Part shown: piece by piece, positions 5,090-9,002 of the stretch
How positions within the stretch are numbered: the first letter of the stretch is position 1
Layout: the number at the start of each line of letters is the position of its first letter
Assembly: GCA_035627675.1 (NCBI GenBank)
Contig: DASPLH010000275.1
Coordinates: forward strand, 1-9,002
Length of the DNA stretch: 9,002 bases
Reading direction: 5' to 3'
From: DASPLH01 sp035627675
GTDB taxonomy: Bacteria; Acidobacteriota; Terriglobia; Terriglobales; Acidobacteriaceae
Program-made: the position numbers and the translations under genes
The notes under the pieces: model-generated
What the model was told of the DNA's origin: nothing
Seen by the model: the letters and a program-made list of their open reading frames with translations, nothing else
The model's database searches: none

Positions 5090-7174
5090 CTACTTCTTAG
5101 CGCCCTGCAATTCGTCCGCCAGCGGGCCTGCATTGTAGATTTTGCGCAACGATTCGATGATCGCGCGCGAATCCACGTGAACGCACCGTCCACCCTGGCT
5201 CTCGTCATAGGCGAAGTTCCACACCAGCGACGGCATGTTCATGTCGAAGACGATGCCGACGACTTCGCCGGCCCGGTTCACCGTCGGCGAGCCGGAGTTG
5301 CCGCCGATGATGTCGTTGGTGGAAACGAAGTTGAACGGCGTCTTCATCTCGAACTTGCCCTTCGCCGCGACCCACGAGGCCGGCAGTTCGTAAGGTTCCT
5401 TGTTTCCATGGGCAGCGGCGTGGTCGTACGTGCCGCCCATGGTCGTGAACCACGGGATCGTCTTCCCGTTATGCTGGTAGCCCCGCACCGGGCCGTAGCT
5501 CAGACGCAGCGTGAAGGTCGCGTCCGGATACGTCTCGGTTCCCTGCGTAGCGGCAAAGCGCGCCTTCGCAATCTTGGTCGTGTTCGATCGCAGCACGGAC
5601 TCAACCTTGTCTTCGACGTCCTTGCGGATCGCGCGGGATTCGCTATCGATGGAGCGCATCATCACGATCAGCGGGTCGGTGCTGGCCGCGATGGCTTCCG
5701 GGCCACCCTCGTAGAGCTTCTTGCGGAACTCCACGTCTTCGAGCTTCGTGTTCTGGATCAGGTTCTGCGCGACTTCCGCCGGAGTCTTTCCGCCGAGCAC
5801 CTTCTGCACCGTCGGGTTCCCCGCGCCGAGCTTTTCCTGCATCACGCTCAACGAGTTCGTCAGCAACGTGCGCTCGAGGTCCTTGTAGATCGGGGCCGTC
5901 GAGAACAACTGCTGTTCCAGCGAGGGCAGCCGCGCGTCGCTGTACTCGGAGAGGCGCTGGTTGCTAGGCTTCTGCTTCTCGACCGTAACGCGCACCAGCG
6001 TGCGGGCAAGCGCCGCCAATTCGCCGGCGAACGCCGTGTTGCGGTTGAACATCACGTTGGCGAGGAACATCGAGCGCTGAACCTCGACGGCCTTGGCGAT
6101 CTGGTCCCAGGCGTCGCCATAGGCGGCCTTCAGCTTCGGGTCGCCCATCACCGTCTTGCGAAGCTGGTCTTCTTCCGCCTGCTTCTTGGCGACGAGTTGC
6201 GGATTGTTGAGTCCGTCGCGGCGCCCCTTCACGACCTTCAGCGAGTTCTCAACCCCGAAGATGTCATCGCCGGCGACACGCGCGTTCTCCTCCGACTCGC
6301 TGGCGAACTTCTTCAGCACGTTGTTCGTGCGCGTCAGGTTCTCGATGTTGTAAGGCAGCACGACGTCGCGGAGATACTTGATCTCGGCCATGCTCAACAG
6401 GCGCTGCGTTCCCCCGGGGTGGCCGGAAACGAAAACGAGATCGCCTTCCTTGACGCCCTGGCTCGACCACTTCAGGTAGTTCCGGCCGAGCTGAACCGGC
6501 TTGCCGTTCTCGTAAATTCGGAAGAACGCGATGTCGAGGTCGTAGCGCGGGAATTCGAAGTTATCCGGATCGCCGCCGAAAAACGCCATCGACTCTTCGG
6601 GGGCGAACACCACGCGCACATCTGTGTACTTCTTGTACTTGTAGATGTGATACATCCCGCCCGCATAGAGCGTGACGACATCGCAGCGGAATCCGCTGGA
6701 CTTCGCGCAGTCCGTCTCGAGGCCCGAGATCGTCTCGCGCTGCGCCTTGCCCACCTCGGCGTCCGCCATTCCGGGCTTCGCCACCGCCTGGACCTTCTCC
6801 GTCACGTCCTCGATCCCCACCAGCACGTTGAGTTCGAGGTCGGGACACTTGCCTTCTTCGGCCTGCGTGCGCGCATAAAATCCGTCGCGCATGTAGTCCT
6901 TGTCTTTGGTCGAGAGCTGCTGAAGGCAGATGCGTCCGACGTGGTGATTGGTGAACGTCAGTCCGTCGGCAGATACGAAAGACCCCGATCCGCCGTTGTT
7001 GAAGCGCACGGAGCCCACACGCAGGTGATCCAGCCACGCCTGCGTCGGCTCAAAGCCGTACTTCGACTTCAGGCGCGATACGGGAGGCTTGTTGAACAGC
7101 CACATACCCTCGTCGGCGACAGCCGAGAAGGCCAGCATGCAGATGAAAGCGGCGAGTAGAAGGCATTTCTTCAT
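5090..7174 (-). CDS. S46 family serine peptidase (DPP7/DPP11-type dipeptidyl-peptidase)
   Basis: A 694-residue exported peptidase of about the family's usual size (around 700). Residues 1-20 are a signal peptide (MKK, hydrophobic core, SAVA before DEG); the mature protein opens with DEGMWLF, the S46 hallmark whose new N-terminus helps hold the substrate amino group. The triad is His in TNHHVG (77-78), D214 in RYDLDIAFFR and S627 in GGNSGSP. S46 enzymes remove dipeptides from peptide N-termini in the periplasm, for amino-acid nutrition. The residue aligning with the S1-determining position (Gly in DPP7, Arg in DPP11) is M645 in VFDMN. Mature cysteines are 83, 110, 156, 164 and 664; C83/C110 and C156/C164 could form disulfides. 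The start is ATG 7172-7174 with GAGGA 9 nt upstream. A terminator follows at 5041-5072. Confidence 0.93.
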   Translation of the reverse strand: MKKCLLLAAFICMLAFSAVADEGMWLFNKPPVSRLKSKYGFEPTQAWLDHLRVGSVRFNNGGSGSFVSADGLTFTNHHVGRICLQQLSTKDKDYMRDGFYARTQAEEGKCPDLELNVLVGIEDVTEKVQAVAKPGMADAEVGKAQRETISGLETDCAKSSGFRCDVVTLYAGGMYHIYKYKKYTDVRVVFAPEESMAFFGGDPDNFEFPRYDLDIAFFRIYENGKPVQLGRNYLKWSSQGVKEGDLVFVSGHPGGTQRLLSMAEIKYLRDVVLPYNIENLTRTNNVLKKFASESEENARVAGDDIFGVENSLKVVKGRRDGLNNPQLVAKKQAEEDQLRKTVMGDPKLKAAYGDAWDQIAKAVEVQRSMFLANVMFNRNTAFAGELAALARTLVRVTVEKQKPSNQRLSEYSDARLPSLEQQLFSTAPIYKDLERTLLTNSLSVMQEKLGAGNPTVQKVLGGKTPAEVAQNLIQNTKLEDVEFRKKLYEGGPEAIAASTDPLIVMMRSIDSESRAIRKDVEDKVESVLRSNTTKIAKARFAATQGTETYPDATFTLRLSYGPVRGYQHNGKTIPWFTTMGGTYDHAAAHGNKEPYELPASWVAAKGKFEMKTPFNFVSTNDIIGGNSGSPTVNRAGEVVGIVFDMNMPSLVWNFAYDESQGGRCVHVDSRAIIESLRKIYNAGPLADELQGAKK

Positions 7175-7357
7175 CGTTGATCGTCCTCGGAATGGCCGCC
7201 GTGCATATCTGCCCCGGGCACTGCGGCAAACCATTCATCATACGGAACGAGTGCGGCGGTGTCGAAGCTGAATCCGCTGGGCGCTCAGGCCACACGCCAC
7301 TTTGGGCACGCATCGCACCTTTGGATTTCTACTCCCGTTTCACACTCGGAGGGATGA

Positions 7358-8389
7358 ATGAAGCAGCGCGAAGTCGTCGTGATTACCGGCGCGTCCGCCG
7401 GCATCGGACGAGCGACCGCCCGCCTTTTCGGACAGCACGGCGCCTGCGTCGGCCTTATCGCGCGAGGACGCGAGCGCCTCGAAGCCGCCAGGGCCGAGAT
7501 CGAGTCCGCGGGAGGCAAGGCGCTTGTACTGCCGGTTGACGTCGCCGATCACGATGCCGTCGAGCAGGCCGCAGCCCGCGTCGAGCGCAAGTGGGGACGC
7601 ATCGATACCTGGATCAACAACGCCATGAGTTCCGTGTTCTCTCCCGTGCGCGAAATGCAACCCGAGGAGTACCGCCGCGTAACCGAGGTCACCTATCTCG
7701 GATACGTCTATGGCACGCTCGCCGCGCTCCGCCGCATGCTCCCGCGCAACCGGGGCGTAGTCGTGCAGGTCGGCTCCGCGCTCGCCTACCGCAGCATCCC
7801 CCTGCAATCCGCCTACTGCGCCGCCAAGCACGCGATTGCCGGCTTCACCGATTCCCTGCGCTGCGAACTCCACCACGACCGCAGCAAAGTGCGGCTCACT
7901 GCGGTCCACATGCCGGCCGTCAACACGCCGCAGTTCGAATGGGTGAAGAGCCGCCTGCCGCGCAAGGCGCAGCCCGTGCCTCCGATCTACCAGCCAGAGG
8001 TCGCAGCCGAGGCGATCTACCACGCCGCGCATCACCCGCGCCGCGAGTACTGGCTCGGATGGTCCACCGCAGCGGCCATCACCGGGCAGAAGTTCATCCC
8101 CGGACTACTCGACCGCTACCTGGGACTGACCGGCTACCGCTCGCAGCAGTTCAACGGCCCGCGCGATCCCGCCGTCCCAAACAATCTTTGGGAACCCGTG
8201 CCGGGAGATCACGCGGCACACGGCGCTTTCGACCACCGCGCTAAGGACCACACCAGCGAATGGTGGTTCAGCAAAAACCGCAACTGGCTTACCGTCACCG
8301 GAGCCTTGGCACTGGTCGCACTCGCAGGCTGGCTAGCACCGCGCTCCATCCAGCACCAGATAGAGGAGATCGTTGAGGATGTGGCGTAG
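7358..8389 (+). CDS. SDR-family oxidoreductase with C-terminal membrane segment
   Basis: A 343-residue classical-type short-chain dehydrogenase with an extended C-terminus. T10-G-A-S-A-G-I-G17 is the dinucleotide-binding motif, D61 lies in PVDVAD, and NNA is at 87-89. The catalytic residues are S140 (VGSALAYR), Y153 and K157 (YCAAK). R37 and R39 after the second strand, with no acidic residue there, suggest NADP(H) preference. The catalytic core ends near 260. The remainder has a linker, the WWF segment at 302-304 and a hydrophobic stretch at about 310-327 (LTVTGALALVALAGWLAP), probably one transmembrane helix anchoring the enzyme, followed by a short amphipathic tail. The substrate is unknown; membrane attachment suggests a hydrophobic one. 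The start is ATG 7358, 5 nt after GGAGG (7348-7352); the overlapping ATG at 7354 is in another frame. It diverges from the S46 gene across 183 bp. Confidence 0.9.
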   Translation: MKQREVVVITGASAGIGRATARLFGQHGACVGLIARGRERLEAARAEIESAGGKALVLPVDVADHDAVEQAAARVERKWGRIDTWINNAMSSVFSPVREMQPEEYRRVTEVTYLGYVYGTLAALRRMLPRNRGVVVQVGSALAYRSIPLQSAYCAAKHAIAGFTDSLRCELHHDRSKVRLTAVHMPAVNTPQFEWVKSRLPRKAQPVPPIYQPEVAAEAIYHAAHHPRREYWLGWSTAAAITGQKFIPGLLDRYLGLTGYRSQQFNGPRDPAVPNNLWEPVPGDHAAHGAFDHRAKDHTSEWWFSKNRNWLTVTGALALVALAGWLAPRSIQHQIEEIVEDVA

Positions 8390-8425
8390 TTCGAAGCGGT
8401 TTCTCAACAGCTGCTCGCGACATGA

Positions 8426-8794
8426 TTACGACTGGCCAGCACGTTTTGCCAGCTTGTTACCTACAACGAACGCGTAAGCGGCCGTCGCGAGATAAACGAC
8501 AGGGATGACGATTCGGCCTCCGCTCTCCCACGCTGGCCGGATTATCCACGCGATCGCACCAACGCAGAAATAGAGTGCGCCCGCGTACATTCCGGTCATT
8601 AGATTGAAGCTCGAAAATTTGTGCGGGGCCAACCGATGTGCAACCCTGCGACACACCGCAACGATGACGAGGGTCATCAGTGCTGTTGCCCGAAAAGAAA
8701 TGACGGACAGCCAATAGCACGCCAAAACACCCAGGCAACATGCAATCGCAACGACGATTACGGCTGACGGCAAGTTGTGTCTTATTTCGGACAT
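8426..8794 (-). CDS. small polytopic membrane protein of unknown function (122 aa)
   Basis: I do not recognise the family. The product has four hydrophobic stretches, at about 10-29, 35-49, 65-85 and 95-113, so it should span the inner membrane three or four times. Basic residues cluster in the loop at 49-59 (RRVAHRLAPHK) and at the C-terminus (NKLAKRAGQS), which suggests those sides face the cytoplasm. There is no enzymatic motif. GGGAGGA lies 5 nt before ATG 8792-8794, among the best ribosome sites in the window and the main reason to accept the gene. Codon use is less GC-biased than in the neighbours. It ends 36 nt from the convergent SDR gene, and it may be co-transcribed with the partial gene upstream at 8888-9002. 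Confidence 0.75.
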   Translation of the reverse strand: MSEIRHNLPSAVIVVAIACCLGVLACYWLSVISFRATALMTLVIVAVCRRVAHRLAPHKFSSFNLMTGMYAGALYFCVGAIAWIIRPAWESGGRIVIPVVYLATAAYAFVVGNKLAKRAGQS

Positions 8795-8844
8795 CAGTTT
8801 CCTCCCAGACCAACTCGACCTCGACTTCCGATCGACATTCCAGC

Positions 8845-8894
8845 GGAGAAGGAATTCTCCAGCGCTCGCGCGAGAAGCGCCCGAGGCCTAGGCC
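8845..8894. other. cluster of short inverted repeats between two minus-strand genes
   Basis: Three adjacent dyads occupy 50 bp. GGAGAA (8845-8850) pairs with TTCTCC (8855-8860) around GGAA. GCGCT (8862-8866) pairs with AGCGC (8876-8880), with the 10-bp palindrome CTCGCGCGAG (8865-8874) overlapping. GGCCTAGGCC (8885-8894) is a 10-bp palindrome that contains the stop codon of the partial gene. No T-tract follows on either strand, so this is not a clear intrinsic terminator. It may be a processing or attenuating structure, or chance in GC-rich DNA. Confidence 0.4.
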
Positions 8895-9002
8895 ATCATC
8901 CGCTCCCCCCGCAACCGCACATCTTCACGATCCAGGAATGATACCGACGGGTCCGAGGGCTTGTAGTGCACCACCACTCGCGAAAGTTTGGGGAAAGACT
9001 CG
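8888..9002 (-). CDS. C-terminal fragment of an unidentified protein
   Basis: A minus-strand frame is open from the right edge to TAG at 8888-8890, giving 37 residues that end in DREDVRLRGERMMA. The sequence includes RVVVHYKPSDPSVSFLD, a strand-turn-strand pattern, and third codon positions are GC-rich, as in real genes here. It is too short for family assignment; its start lies outside the window. It is followed 93 nt later, on the same strand, by the small membrane protein. Confidence 0.5.
   Translation of the reverse strand, partial: ESFPKLSRVVVHYKPSDPSVSFLDREDVRLRGERMMA

Noticed and set aside
4934..7159. A 741-codon open frame on the plus strand, opposite the S46 peptidase
   Set aside because: Its translation is rich in R, L, V and H without domain logic, as expected antisense to a GC-rich gene. 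The minus-strand frame has a signal peptide, a full catalytic triad and a ribosome site.
7175..7357. Promoters in the divergent S46/SDR spacer
   Set aside because: A TTGCCG with TATGCA 16 bp downstream exists on the minus strand, but both boxes are weak. I could not support a promoter call on either strand.
1..9002. tRNA, rRNA, CRISPR, insertion sequence or phage genes
   Set aside because: No tRNA-like cloverleaf ends, spaced direct repeats, transposase motifs or integrase motifs were seen by eye.

Overview
This GC-rich (roughly 60%) bacterial chromosomal window has short intergenic gaps and good Shine-Dalgarno sites. The gene content and intergenic repeats suggest an Acidobacteriota member, perhaps a Koribacter-like Terriglobia. 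The pointers are a secreted S46 peptidase with the ADEGMW mature N-terminus, a double-PilZ protein, a TPR protein tail, and two kinds of intergenic repeat familiar from such genomes. The assignment is inference; no rRNA or other marker is present.

Layout. 1-231 (+) is the tail of a TPR protein. 294-1500 (-) is a probable two-gene operon: an alpha/beta hydrolase followed, 16 nt later, by a small protein of unknown function. 1501-1695 is a dense intergenic region holding a heptamer tandem repeat, a degenerate ACCACAGAGG-type repeat, a 12-bp palindrome and a probable -10 box. It lies between the divergent hydrolase and a nucleotide-sugar epimerase/dehydratase (1696-2691, +), which ends at a UUCG-loop terminator. 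A tandem PilZ protein follows (2790-3716, +). Its 3' end overlaps by 8 nt the 3' end of the convergent DNA polymerase IV gene dinB (3709-4947, -). Upstream of dinB, on the same strand, is an S46 dipeptidyl-peptidase-type gene (5090-7174, -) closed by a strong UUCG-loop terminator. An SDR oxidoreductase with a C-terminal membrane segment (7358-8389, +) diverges from the peptidase. The right end holds a small polytopic membrane protein (8426-8794, -) and the C-terminus of another minus-strand gene (8888-9002).

The genes look like a mix of housekeeping and envelope functions: sugar-nucleotide metabolism, c-di-GMP reception, translesion synthesis, periplasmic peptide degradation and lipid or small-molecule oxidoreduction. 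They do not form one pathway. I see no phage, transposon, CRISPR, toxin-antitoxin or defence system, and no clear new multigene system. The points that most deserve a second look are the composite repeat/operator region at 1517-1667, the methionine at the S1 specificity position of the S46 peptidase, the double PilZ receptor, and the unassigned 128-residue protein.
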